A stretch of 64,000 bases of DNA from positions 3,596,001 through 3,660,000 of the forward strand of contig CP081102.1 in the NCBI GenBank assembly GCA_025141835.1. Reading direction: 5' to 3'. The notes under the pieces were generated by a model. That model was given only the letters and a program-made list of their open reading frames with translations, was not told the DNA's origin and did no database searches. The translations under genes and the position numbers were made by a program. The DNA comes from Rhodobacteraceae bacterium M385. GTDB taxonomy: Bacteria > Pseudomonadota > Alphaproteobacteria > Rhodobacterales > Rhodobacteraceae. This document shows, in pieces, positions 9,388 to 18,109 of this stretch (positions are counted from its first letter, which is position 1; each line of letters opens with the position of its first letter).

Positions 9388-9861
9388 ATGGGCACTAAAG
9401 TTGTGAAATTTCAGTATGTTGACGGCGCCGATGTTGAACTGGAATTACCGTCCAGAGCCACTCAAGGCTCATCTGGATTTGATCTACGCGCTGACCTTCT
9501 CAGATTGTCGGAAGCTTCACGAGAGCTACTGGTTAGGCCGCAAGAGAGCCGTTTAGTGCCAACGGGCATTCGAATTGCTATGCCGCAAAGAATTGAAGGG
9601 CAAATTCGGCCACGGTCGGGCTTGGCGGCAAGGCACTGTGTAACTGTGTTGAACGCACCGGGGACAATTGACAGTGACTATAGAGGGGAACTTCAAGTTC
9701 TCCTGATCAATCACGGCAAAGATGGATTCCGCATAAGACATGGTGATCGTATCGCTCAACTAGTCTTTGTCGCAATACCCGATATCTCTCTTGAGTTGAG
9801 CCAAGACCTTACGCAAACTGAACGAGGTGAAAGTGGCTTTGGATCAACCGGCTTAAGATAA
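9388..9861 (+). CDS. dut: dUTPase (deoxyuridine 5'-triphosphate nucleotidohydrolase)
   Basis: 157 residues, a normal length for trimeric dUTPase, which hydrolyses dUTP to dUMP and pyrophosphate. All five motifs are visible: SSGFDLRA (28-35), RPRSGLA (74-80), GTIDSDYRGE (92-101, with the catalytic Asp), RIAQLVF (from 121) and the C-terminal RGESGFGSTG (146-155). The start at 9388 begins the domain, and the upstream in-frame extension is not conserved in character. It is AT-richer than the host-like genes nearby, so it is probably an accessory copy. It lies upstream of, and convergent with, the nucleoside-phosphorylase gene, which may mean a shared nucleotide theme. Confidence 0.93.
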   Translation: MGTKVVKFQYVDGADVELELPSRATQGSSGFDLRADLLRLSEASRELLVRPQESRLVPTGIRIAMPQRIEGQIRPRSGLAARHCVTVLNAPGTIDSDYRGELQVLLINHGKDGFRIRHGDRIAQLVFVAIPDISLELSQDLTQTERGESGFGSTGLR

Positions 9862-9916
9862 AGTTTGAAATTTCGAAACTCTTTGGCTCTTAAATCAGAC
9901 GCATCTTGCCCGAGAG

Positions 9917-11734
9917 TTAAGGGGACTCTGCGTCAAGTAGGTTTACGATAGCCTTTACCGCAAGACTACATGCTCGCTCCGCCGCGATGGATTGTGAGCC
10001 GTCTTCCTTCCCCATTCCCCAGTCGCAAATACCTTTGATCAGTATCCATTGACGTCCTTTATAGATGCTAGCACCGGCCACAGCATTGCCTTCCATTTCA
10101 CCGCCAATCGCCTCGGGAAATGTCGCTCTCAAATCTTCAACCGTTTGTTCGTCATCAACCAGCATTTGGCCAGATAGCAGAACGCCTTCTGAAATCTGAT
10201 ATTCTATTCCAGTCGCCTGGGAGCGAGCAATTCTGGTGGCTTGAAGAATCCCCGGGCTTGCAGATGTGCGTTCTCCACGAGGGATCTCCTGTTCACCTTT
10301 GCGTTTAGTCTCATAGTCTTGAATATGAGTTGCAATCAAGACGTCACCAAGTTTTTGAAATTCCTGTCCATCCTTTACAGGCTTAAGGCCAAAACAAATT
10401 CCTGCACTCACGAGATACTTTATATCGAGCTCCTGCAGCACATTGGGTAGCACCATTCCCGCACTGTTGACACCCATCGACCCAGCACTCGTCCTTATGT
10501 GCACGACGCGTTGTGTAACTCCGCGTACGAACTCTTGAAGAACACCGTCGCCAACGCGCAACAATCTGCTCTGCGAAAAGCCGTGTGCATCTAGGCATGC
10601 AAAAAGTGCCGTGTCTTCACTGTCCGTAGCGGTCGTGATTGCGACCAACCCAGTCATCTTTGCGGGCACAAAATCTCTCCATGTATTTTCAAACAATCCG
10701 TCTTTGGATGCGATACGCTCACCGGCTGCCAGGAGTCTCCGTTGGCCGCTAGTATAGAACTCCTTTACATTTTGTGGCTGCGCTTCTGTGCTGCCATCTA
10801 GCTCACGAATGAAAACCTGATGAAAAAGCGTCCGCAACGAAGCTAAGTCGTTAGGTTGGTTGGTTTTCGGTCTCACCGTCGCCGCAACGCTTTCAAGGAA
10901 CGCACCTAAACAGTAGCCAAAGTGTTCATGCTCTGGTGTACCGTATAAAGCAAGGATCTCTTCAGTGTTGGCGGCGTAAATCAATGGAGCGCCGCCAAGT
11001 GACTGCACAATGCGTCGGATCAATGGAAAATCATATCTTGGGAAGTACAGGTCGATTTCACGGTAGTTGAAGTCTGGAATTCCAGTGCACGTTGCCAGCC
11101 CGCGCTGCTCTGAGTAATTCTTCATGTATATGGCCGAGATTGCCCTAGTCGTAGCGGCAATTTCTTGAGGGTTCAGTGTAGTCCCTCCACGGTTGGACTC
11201 AAGTAGATCTCTAGTAATGGCCAAGTCGTCTCGGTTGAGAATTTTGGTAACCGTCGCCTTAAGCGCGCCTTCAAAATGAGCTTTGTCACCCGGATTTGCC
11301 CGGACTAATTCAAAGTCAAACTGATTTGAGCTGTATCCTGAGATAATTCTACTTAAATCGTCTGTCATACTAAAAGAGTTATGTGAGCCTAGCCGAACAC
11401 GTTCAAGAATGCCCGATTGCTTGAAGTAAAACGGATAGCGATCCGGTACGTGCGCGTATCTGGCCTGACGATCTGTAATGAATTCACCGATTGTTGCACT
11501 AGTGCTTGTTGCGTCTATTACCTTGGCATCAATAAGTTTCATGAGTTCTGAAAAAAGTCTAGGTCTGGCGTTCCCATACTCAGTTAGCTGCGAGATGTTG
11601 GCTGAAAACTTGTAGGGAAGCGCAACAGTGAGCGTCCGGATGATTTCAAGATCAGTGTTTTCATCGCGTTCACGCTCTATCGCGCGCGCGGCCTCTCTGT
11701 TGAGAAAATCAAGAAATACTGGCTTTGCGTCCAA
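9917..11734 (-). CDS. Large protein with C-terminal nucleoside-phosphorylase/nucleosidase (PNP/MTAN-fold) domain; candidate conflict effector
   Basis: About 605 residues if read from the TTG at 11734, 2 bp after the upstream gene's stop. A TTG at 11824, inside that gene, is the alternative. Residues 1-330 form an unrecognised, mostly helical domain. From about residue 350 the protein has the PNP/MTAN fold: MTGLVAITTATDSEDTA, DIKYLVSAGICFGLKP, then GGEMEGNAVAGASIY (Glu546 and Glu548) and ICDWGMGKEDG (Asp571). These correspond to the substrate-binding Glu and catalytic Asp of nucleosidases. Stand-alone PNP enzymes are about 240 residues; this fusion architecture is known from ATP-nucleosidase immune effectors such as Detocs and CBASS nucleosidases. 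It is co-transcribed with the HARE-HTH gene. The defence role is inferred. Confidence 0.82.
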   Translation of the reverse strand: MDAKPVFLDFLNREAARAIERERDENTDLEIIRTLTVALPYKFSANISQLTEYGNARPRLFSELMKLIDAKVIDATSTSATIGEFITDRQARYAHVPDRYPFYFKQSGILERVRLGSHNSFSMTDDLSRIISGYSSNQFDFELVRANPGDKAHFEGALKATVTKILNRDDLAITRDLLESNRGGTTLNPQEIAATTRAISAIYMKNYSEQRGLATCTGIPDFNYREIDLYFPRYDFPLIRRIVQSLGGAPLIYAANTEEILALYGTPEHEHFGYCLGAFLESVAATVRPKTNQPNDLASLRTLFHQVFIRELDGSTEAQPQNVKEFYTSGQRRLLAAGERIASKDGLFENTWRDFVPAKMTGLVAITTATDSEDTALFACLDAHGFSQSRLLRVGDGVLQEFVRGVTQRVVHIRTSAGSMGVNSAGMVLPNVLQELDIKYLVSAGICFGLKPVKDGQEFQKLGDVLIATHIQDYETKRKGEQEIPRGERTSASPGILQATRIARSQATGIEYQISEGVLLSGQMLVDDEQTVEDLRATFPEAIGGEMEGNAVAGASIYKGRQWILIKGICDWGMGKEDGSQSIAAERACSLAVKAIVNLLDAESP

Positions 11735-11736
11735 AC

Positions 11737-12672
11737 CTAACTCACTACTTCTCTTATCTTGCCAACATGCCAGCTGGAGTCTGCTTCCAACTCGACTGAA
11801 ACGAGCTTTTGCGCGGTGATCCAATCTGCGTGATTGATCTCAAGTCGACGCTGGGTTTTCGGCACATGCGCGTACACGGTACTCAAGTCCATTGTGCTGA
11901 TTAATACCAGTGAACTAGTGCTGCCAGAGAATGTTACCGTTTGGGCTTTCAATAAATCTGCAACTTGGTAGAAGCGTACCCTTTCGCTTTCACGGAGTCT
12001 TCCATTTTCGAGCCGCGAACGGCGACCGGGTGCCAAAACAGGCAACGCTGCTCTTGCTGTGCTTGAAGTTGCTCCCGTGCCATCAGTCTCAAAGAGATCA
12101 AGATCAAATTCATCAACATATTTTCGAAGCAAAATTGAATGGGAGCCGGTCAAACTTCTAAAGTGTGTATGGACGCCAACACGAAAAAAAAGGTATTGAG
12201 ATCGCCACCGTAGCGCAACTCCAGTGACCACCGGTAGATAGTCGCTCTCTATTTCTGACTGGTAATCGTACTTTCCTTTCTTCAGTATTTCCTTAACATT
12301 TCGCCAACTACTTGACTCATACTGGCTTGAAACAAGCTCCCTCGGTACAGTAAGAATGCGATGTGGGTGTTCCGGTTTCTTGCGAGAATAGTGTGGGTTG
12401 AGCCAAGGCTTGAAACCAATTGGCCTATCTTCTCTTGCCAATCGACGTAAGAAATAGACTCCGATTCCCATTCGAACAAATCTTGATTTGTTGCGGTGTT
12501 TTGCGATGTCTTCAGCTATGCGTGCTTGGAGTGTTTTGACTATGGTGTTGTAGCTGTCAAATGGAAGAGCGTTGTATTCTTCGGCAAAATCTATGATTTG
12601 CGCGCCGGTAAGTGGAACGCCGCGCACTGAGATAATTCTCTCAGCCAAATCGAGATAACGACTACCTTCCAA
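11737..12672 (-). CDS. HARE-HTH domain protein, partner of the nucleosidase-fold gene
   Basis: 311 residues starting with TTG at 12672; no in-frame ATG is available before an upstream stop. Residues 5-75 match the HARE-HTH winged helix (LDLAERIISVRGVPLTGAQI ... GVYFLRRLA) found in restriction-modification and chromatin proteins. The remainder is beta-rich and unrecognised, with a distinctive segment (LTGSHSILLRKYVDEFDLDL) and a C-terminal strand-rich part. No catalytic motif is evident. The gene ends 2 bp before the likely start of the effector gene, so the two are coupled. A sensor or adaptor role for the HARE protein is my inference. Confidence 0.75.
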   Translation of the reverse strand: MEGSRYLDLAERIISVRGVPLTGAQIIDFAEEYNALPFDSYNTIVKTLQARIAEDIAKHRNKSRFVRMGIGVYFLRRLAREDRPIGFKPWLNPHYSRKKPEHPHRILTVPRELVSSQYESSSWRNVKEILKKGKYDYQSEIESDYLPVVTGVALRWRSQYLFFRVGVHTHFRSLTGSHSILLRKYVDEFDLDLFETDGTGATSSTARAALPVLAPGRRSRLENGRLRESERVRFYQVADLLKAQTVTFSGSTSSLVLISTMDLSTVYAHVPKTQRRLEINHADWITAQKLVSVELEADSSWHVGKIREVVS

Positions 12673-12952
12673 TGGATTCTAAGCCTAACTTGTACCTGCT
12701 GCATGCAAGTTTTGCACGGTTGAGAGAGCAAGCGCAACGCGTTGGCCCAGTTCGCTACAAACGCCGCGAGTCAGAACCAAAGTCGTTTTTGGCCACGAGT
12801 GCCGGGTTCTTACTCTGGACACGCTTCTGCATCCGTGTGATGCGGCTTTTCTCAGTGTCCAAAACGTTAACGAAAGTCAGCTTTGTCCGTGGCATTGGTT
12901 AGCATTCATAGCGCAGCGAACTTCCGCTTTCCGCCCGCTACGGCGTTCCTCT

Positions 12953-13387
12953 TCAAATTCTGCCCCTCGTATCGTCGGCCTCCCCTTTGATGTCACGGCT
13001 CAGTTCCTTTGCCAACGTTGAGCCCTTCGCCAACCTCCGCGCCAGAGTCTCTACAAACCCGGCGTAACGCTCTTTTCCTTGGGCCATAGCAGCCTCTCGA
13101 AGGTCGTCCTGGACGGGAGGTATGGCGGATAGCCAAAAGCGAATGAACAGCGCAAGTGCCTCGCCCGCGATTTCCTGATCGCGCTCGAACCGTTCGATTG
13201 CCCTCGTCATTCGATCTAGGCGGCGGACCAGGGCCGCCTCGCGCTGATCTGCCTCATCGGGCGTCAGGAAGGAAGCCAGCGCCGCCTCGACGATGTGTGT
13301 CTTTGGGACACGTCTGCTGTTCGCAGTGGCCTCAAGCTGGTCGAAGAGGGCGGGATCGAAGTAAACGTTGAGGCGGACCTTTGCCAT
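12953..13387 (-). CDS. CopG-family (ribbon-helix-helix) conjugation protein
   Basis: 144 residues. The N-terminus (MAKVRLNVYFDPALFDQLEA) is a ribbon-helix-helix DNA-binding module, followed by a helical region. A CopG-type protein directly after traG is standard in Rhodobacterales and Rhizobiales P-type elements. It starts 5 bp after traG ends. It may autoregulate the operon or bind DNA in the transfer complex; neither is shown by the sequence. The 280 bp downstream (12673-12952) hold no supportable gene and form the right edge of the cargo pocket. Confidence 0.85.
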   Translation of the reverse strand: MAKVRLNVYFDPALFDQLEATANSRRVPKTHIVEAALASFLTPDEADQREAALVRRLDRMTRAIERFERDQEIAGEALALFIRFWLSAIPPVQDDLREAAMAQGKERYAGFVETLARRLAKGSTLAKELSRDIKGEADDTRGRI

Positions 13388-13392
13388 CGGTT

Positions 13393-15390
13393 CTAATCCG
13401 ATATTCCCAAATCGTCACTCCGGTCCATCGCGGCCATCCGAGCCACAGAGCGTTCGCGTTCGAGAATTGTGTGCGCGGAAGCTGTCTTATCTTGAGTGTC
13501 GTCATCCAAGCCTTCGAATTCTGCCTCGCGCGCAGGGCGAACTAGCGCATTCTTCTGCTTTTCGGACAACTCATGCGCTCGATCTATGCCTCCTTCTTCG
13601 TCTTCGGCATTTGCGGCATCGTGGTCTTTCGCAGGGGAGGCTATCGGTGCCATCCCGCTCCAATCGTCCATTTCCGATTTGAGTGGGGACCGCGCACTGC
13701 AAGTCGGCGGTTCAATTACGCGCGCCTTGAGTTGGGTGTCGGCAAAGTATTTCACCTTTCGTGCGCGGACCGGCGGGGCGCCGGAGACCAAGACAATCTG
13801 ATCGTCGGGGGGCAGTTGCATGATCTCGCCGGGGGTCAGCAGGGCACGCGCCGTTTCCTGCCGCGAGACCATCAGATGTCCGAGCCAGGGCGACAGCCGG
13901 TGACCGGCGTAGTTCTTCATGGCACGCAGTTCAGTTGTGGTTCCGAGGGCATCGGACAGACGCTTCGCGGTCCGCTCATCATTTGTCGCGAAGGCGACGC
14001 GGACATGGCAGTTGTCTAGGATGGCGTTGTTCTGTCCGTAGGCCTTCTCGATCTGGTTCAGCGACTGCGCGATCAGGAACGCCTTCAAACCGTAGCCCGC
14101 CATGAACGCCAGTTGCGTCTCAAAAAAGTCGAGGCGACCCAAGGCCGGGAACTCGTCGAGCATAAACAGGAGCCGGTGCTGCTGCGTGGTCGCTTCAAGC
14201 TCTTCGGTCAATCGTCGGCCGATCTGGTTCAGGATTAGTCGGACCAGCGGCTTGGTGCGCGAGATGTCGGATGGTGGCACCACAATGTACAGCGTCACAG
14301 GGCGCTCACCGGAGACCAGATCGGTAATCCGCCAATCGCAGTGCGACGTCACGGTGGCAACCACAGGGTCACGGTAGAGACCGAGGAACGACATCGCGGT
14401 CGAGAGAACGCCCGAACACTCGTTCGGAGACTTGTTCAAGAGCTCGCGGGCGGCTTGAGCCACGACGGGATGCGGTCGGTCTCCCAGATGCGGAGTATTC
14501 AACATCGCGTTGAGTGTCGCCTTGATGCCGCGGGTTGGATCGGAGAGGAACGTGGCTACACCGGCCAGCGTCTTGTCATCACCTGCATAGAGGACATGCA
14601 GGATGGCGCCGACCAGCAAGGAATGGCTGGTCTTCTCCCAATGACTACGCCGCTCCAGGTGCCCATCAGGATCGACGAGGATGTCGGCGATATTCTGGAC
14701 ATCGCGCACCTCACGGAGGCCGCGCCGGACCTCGAGGAGGGGATTGTAGGCGGCACTGTTCCCGTTCGTTGGATCGAAGCGCAGCACGGGACCGATCCGC
14801 GCGCGCCAGCCAGCCGTCAGCTGCCAGTTTTCACCCTTGATGTCATGGACAATGGCAGACCCCGGCCAGGTCAGCAGGCTGGGGATCACGAGCCCCACGC
14901 CCTTGCCGGACCGGGTTGGTGCAAAACAGAGCACATGTTCGGGGCCGTCATGGCGCAGGTAGCGTCGGTCCAGCCGACCAAGAACAACCCCGTCCTCACT
15001 GAGCAGCCCCGCTTCAGTTGCATCTGATGCCGTCGCCCATCGGGCCGAGCCATAGGTGTTGACATCGCTCGCCTCGCGGGCGCGCAGGACTGACATGAGG
15101 ATAGCGGCGACGATGGCAGCGATCCCACCGGCGCCCGCGATCGCGGCACCCTCGACAAAAATACGTGGCGCGTAGGCGTCATACCAATACCACCAGAGGA
15201 AGACGTCCCAAGGTCGATAGACGGGCCAACCAAAAAGATCAGTCAATGGCGGGCCGAGCGCTGCCTGATGTCCGAGACGGAAGGCAACCCATTGTGTTGA
15301 CGCCCAGAGGAACCCGAGGACTACGAGGCTGACGATCACGAGTTGGCCCCAAAGGATCGCGGTGGCTGGTGAGGTGTCGGTGCGGCGCAT
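13393..15390 (-). CDS. traG: TraG, VirD4-type coupling protein
   Basis: 665 residues from the ATG at 15390, preceded by AAAGGAA. A TTG 15 bp upstream is in frame but less likely. It has N-terminal membrane segments (about residues 12-32 and 80-100), Walker A APTRSGKG at residues 157-164 and a Walker B-like LLFMLDEFPALGR. The C-terminal tail is polar. Coupling proteins dock the relaxase-DNA complex to the mating pore and pump DNA. It begins 15 bp after the relaxase stop, in the usual relaxase-traG-copG order. Confidence 0.96.
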   Translation of the reverse strand: MRRTDTSPATAILWGQLVIVSLVVLGFLWASTQWVAFRLGHQAALGPPLTDLFGWPVYRPWDVFLWWYWYDAYAPRIFVEGAAIAGAGGIAAIVAAILMSVLRAREASDVNTYGSARWATASDATEAGLLSEDGVVLGRLDRRYLRHDGPEHVLCFAPTRSGKGVGLVIPSLLTWPGSAIVHDIKGENWQLTAGWRARIGPVLRFDPTNGNSAAYNPLLEVRRGLREVRDVQNIADILVDPDGHLERRSHWEKTSHSLLVGAILHVLYAGDDKTLAGVATFLSDPTRGIKATLNAMLNTPHLGDRPHPVVAQAARELLNKSPNECSGVLSTAMSFLGLYRDPVVATVTSHCDWRITDLVSGERPVTLYIVVPPSDISRTKPLVRLILNQIGRRLTEELEATTQQHRLLFMLDEFPALGRLDFFETQLAFMAGYGLKAFLIAQSLNQIEKAYGQNNAILDNCHVRVAFATNDERTAKRLSDALGTTTELRAMKNYAGHRLSPWLGHLMVSRQETARALLTPGEIMQLPPDDQIVLVSGAPPVRARKVKYFADTQLKARVIEPPTCSARSPLKSEMDDWSGMAPIASPAKDHDAANAEDEEGGIDRAHELSEKQKNALVRPAREAEFEGLDDDTQDKTASAHTILERERSVARMAAMDRSDDLGISD

Positions 15391-15405
15391 TGGCTTTCCT
15401 TTCAA

Positions 15406-17154
15406 TCAACGGCTAAGGCCGCGATTGCGACCGAGGGTCCAGTCGATGCCGCCGCCTGACCGGACCATGCCAGAGACAGAGCGCCCGAGTTGCCGGTCGA
15501 GTTGCGGTGTCCAGGGCACGAGGGAGAACCCCAGCCCGTCGTCGATCATGGCGAAGCGGCCCGAGACGAGGTTGAGGCGTTGGCGGTAGGTTCCTTCGAC
15601 AGCGTCGCCCTCATGGTGCCAGAAGCGCAACAGGCCCGTCTTCGTTGCGAGCTTTGCGGCCTGAGCGTCCAGTTCGCGAGCCCGCAGCGTGGAGAGGAGG
15701 TCGCGGGAGAAGTTCACCCGCTGCCCTTGCCGTTGCGCCAGCCCCATGTCGACCAGGTGATCCGCTCGGCCGTCCATGGCTGTCCGCACCTCCGCTCCGA
15801 ACCCTGATCCACTGAGCGGCACACGGTCGCGTGCCAGTTGCAACCGGTCGAGCCAGGTCGCGCCCTCGGCTCCGATCTGAGCGGACAAATCCAGATCGGA
15901 GCGACCGACCAGTGCCAGCCGCGCCCGTCCGCCCGTTTTCGGAGTCCATAAGCGCGTCTCGACGATACCTCCGGGGGCGGTGTCACCGGTCGCCGCGATA
16001 TCGGGAAACCGCAAGTGATGAACGCGTCCGTCGACCCCGTCGATGATTGCATAGGCGGTGCCGTGATGTTCATCCTGCAAGCCGCGTTCGACAAGCCGCC
16101 CGAGAATTGGGGTGGCGGGTGTGCCTTCGATGGCAAAGTCAAAATCCGCGCGACCTGGGCCATGGGCCAGCGCCCGATGCATGGTCTTGATGATGTCGCC
16201 GCGCAGGCCGAGATCGCGCAGTGTATTTTCTGCCCCCGGTTTCAACTCCCAGACGGTGGGGCGGATCGGCGTCGCCAATCCCAACCGTTCCAATCTCTGC
16301 GCGCGTCCGATCATCAGGCGGCGCAGTTCCGGATCGCGGGGCTCTGGCGTGCCTCGGCGCAGATCGACAATGCCCGCGTGATCGTCGGCTAATGCGCGCA
16401 GGCCTCGATCAAGGTCGGTCCAGCGTTCGGTGGTGACCTGACGTTCCAACTCGCTGGTGATCTCGCGCGCACTTCGGGGACCGAGTTCGAGCTGCACGAG
16501 ATCCTCGGCGCGCGCGCGCAGACCGTGGGCGATATAGTCCCGCGAGATGACCAAATCGCGGCCATCGTCTGCCTTGCCGCGCACGAGGATATGGATATGC
16601 GGATTGTCAGTGTTCCAGTGATCGACCGCCACCCAATCGAGCTTTGTGCCGAGGTCGCGCTCGGCGCGGACCATCAGGTCGCGGGTAAAGGCGCGCAGGT
16701 CCTCGAGGTGATGGGCATCTTCGGGCGACACGATGAAGCGGAAATGGTGGCGATCTTCCTCCCAAGTTTCGGAGAAGGCAGGACCGTCAAGCGTGTCTCT
16801 GTCCTGGCCAAAGAGATCGGCGCGTTGCCCATCCTGGCCGGCCCCGTCGCGCTGCAGATACCCGATGTGTTGGGAAAGCGGAACGGACCGATATCGGCCC
16901 CCGCTGTGCCGAACAACACGGGCCTTGATGATGACGCGACGGGAGTCTCGGGAGAGCCCTTTGGCGGTTCGGGCAAATCGTCCCCGGCCTCCGATCGAAC
17001 GGCCGCCGCTCGATCCGCTGAAGCGCTTGCCCGTATGGCCAGTCTTCCGGGCCGCGCGCATCACTTCGCCGACGAAGCGGGTTGCCCGGCGTGAAGGGGG
17101 GCTTCCGTTTCGGATGCGACCTGGGCGCGGTCCGAAGTCTTCATCCCGGCTCAT
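15406..17154 (-). CDS. Relaxase/mobilization nuclease with DUF3363 region
   Basis: 582 residues from the ATG at 17154, which has an AAGGAT box. It has a basic Arg-rich N-terminus, then the relaxase core with RHHFRFIVSPEDA (about 135-147) and the metal-binding HxH motif DNPHIHILVRG (His186, His188). The C-terminal half corresponds to DUF3363. Relaxases of this class nick oriT and pilot the strand into the recipient. The gene sits between the transglycosylase and traG. The candidate oriT lies in the gap just upstream. Confidence 0.93.
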   Translation of the reverse strand: MSRDEDFGPRPGRIRNGSPPSRRATRFVGEVMRAARKTGHTGKRFSGSSGGRSIGGRGRFARTAKGLSRDSRRVIIKARVVRHSGGRYRSVPLSQHIGYLQRDGAGQDGQRADLFGQDRDTLDGPAFSETWEEDRHHFRFIVSPEDAHHLEDLRAFTRDLMVRAERDLGTKLDWVAVDHWNTDNPHIHILVRGKADDGRDLVISRDYIAHGLRARAEDLVQLELGPRSAREITSELERQVTTERWTDLDRGLRALADDHAGIVDLRRGTPEPRDPELRRLMIGRAQRLERLGLATPIRPTVWELKPGAENTLRDLGLRGDIIKTMHRALAHGPGRADFDFAIEGTPATPILGRLVERGLQDEHHGTAYAIIDGVDGRVHHLRFPDIAATGDTAPGGIVETRLWTPKTGGRARLALVGRSDLDLSAQIGAEGATWLDRLQLARDRVPLSGSGFGAEVRTAMDGRADHLVDMGLAQRQGQRVNFSRDLLSTLRARELDAQAAKLATKTGLLRFWHHEGDAVEGTYRQRLNLVSGRFAMIDDGLGFSLVPWTPQLDRQLGRSVSGMVRSGGGIDWTLGRNRGLSR

Positions 17155-17310
17155 GGCTTTGATCCTTGCTAAAAGAGAAAGCACCGTAAAAATATATTGC
17201 GATCAGAGGCTTCCCGGAAAAGTCGGCACGGTCGGTCCCGACCTGGCACGGTAAGACGGCCCAAAAAACAACCGCATGCCTGGCCACGGTGCCAGGCCTT
17301 TTATCTCGCA
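17155..17310. other. oriT: Candidate origin of transfer upstream of the relaxase gene
   Basis: This is the only long gap in the relaxase-traG-traF cluster. It contains an AT-rich patch (17185-17205), a perfect dyad GGTCGG-TC-CCGACC at 17230-17243 flanked by direct copies of GGCACGGT (17225-17232 and 17245-17252), and a second dyad around 17279-17297 (GCCTGGC/GCCAGGC) that, read on the minus strand, is followed about 10 bases later by a T run. Iterons, a dyad and AT-rich DNA next to the relaxase gene are typical of oriT. No nic sequence is recognised, so this is inference. Confidence 0.4.
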
Positions 17311-17400
17311 ACTCTTCCGTTGAGATTTCGTGCTCGGCTTCGCTCTGGCAGAACTCCACGATGGAGCACGCCAGCCTGCGGCAAGGTGCGATTTCCACGC

Positions 17401-18105
17401 TCATGGCGTTTCCATCTCGCTGAGAGGCACAAACATGCCGATCGCAACCCCGTGGTTACCGGATTGGGGGCTGGTTTCACCCGCGTCCGACGGCGCAACC
17501 TGAGTTGCGGTAAACAGCGGTGCCTCTCGCCAATCCTGCGGTCGCAGGGGCAGTTCGTCAGCAAGAGAACCATCCTGCTGCGCACCAGTGATCGGCGCCA
17601 GAGTGGCAAGATAGGTGCGCGTTTCGGCGGGCAGCGGGCGTCCTGAAGTGAGGTAATCTTCGTATCTCGTAGGTCCCGCATTGTAGGCCGCAAGAAAGCC
17701 CGGCGATCCGAACTGGTCGTACATGGCGCGCAGATAGGCCGTTCCGGCGAGGATGTTGTCGCGGGGATCGAAAGGATCATCTCCGAAGCCGTGAGCTCTG
17801 CGCAAGTCGGCCCAGGTGCCGGGCATGATCTGCATCAGACCCATGGCGCCCGCACTGCTGACAGCGCGCGGATCACCCGCACTTTCGACCTCGATCACGG
17901 CGCTGATCCAAGGGCCTGGAATGCCAAACCTGTGCGCGGCCTCTGCGATCTGGGCGTCAAACGACTGTTCTCCGGCTGCAGCAAGCGTGCGATCTTGTGC
18001 CATCGCAACCGATGGCGCCAACGTGGGCGGCACGCACATGGTCAGCACGAGAGTCGCGGCAAAAGTGGAGCGAGAAAAGCTGGTTGGGGACGAGAAACGG
18101 GTCAT
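17401..18105 (-). CDS. Lytic transglycosylase of the conjugation apparatus (SLT family)
   Basis: 234 residues with a signal peptide (cleavage near SVAMAQD). The transglycosylase core contains the catalytic Glu in VIEVESAGDPRAVS (Glu74, followed by Ser75), then GAMGLMQIMPGTW and the AAYNAGP motif. It locally cuts peptidoglycan so that the mating pore can cross the wall, the VirB1 role. It follows traF by 4 bp. The start at 18105 was chosen because it begins the signal peptide. Confidence 0.93.
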   Translation of the reverse strand: MTRFSSPTSFSRSTFAATLVLTMCVPPTLAPSVAMAQDRTLAAAGEQSFDAQIAEAAHRFGIPGPWISAVIEVESAGDPRAVSSAGAMGLMQIMPGTWADLRRAHGFGDDPFDPRDNILAGTAYLRAMYDQFGSPGFLAAYNAGPTRYEDYLTSGRPLPAETRTYLATLAPITGAQQDGSLADELPLRPQDWREAPLFTATQVAPSDAGETSPQSGNHGVAIGMFVPLSEMETP

Positions 18106-18109
18106 GTGA

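Noticed and set aside
12672..12902. 76-codon plus-strand ORF next to the HARE gene
   Set aside because: It starts inside the promoter space of the HARE gene, has a very basic, patternless product and no ribosome-binding site.
17141..17404. 87-codon minus-strand ORF whose ATG overlaps the transglycosylase stop
   Set aside because: It crosses the dyads and iterons of the candidate oriT and overlaps the relaxase start; the product has no family resemblance. Better explained as a chance frame.
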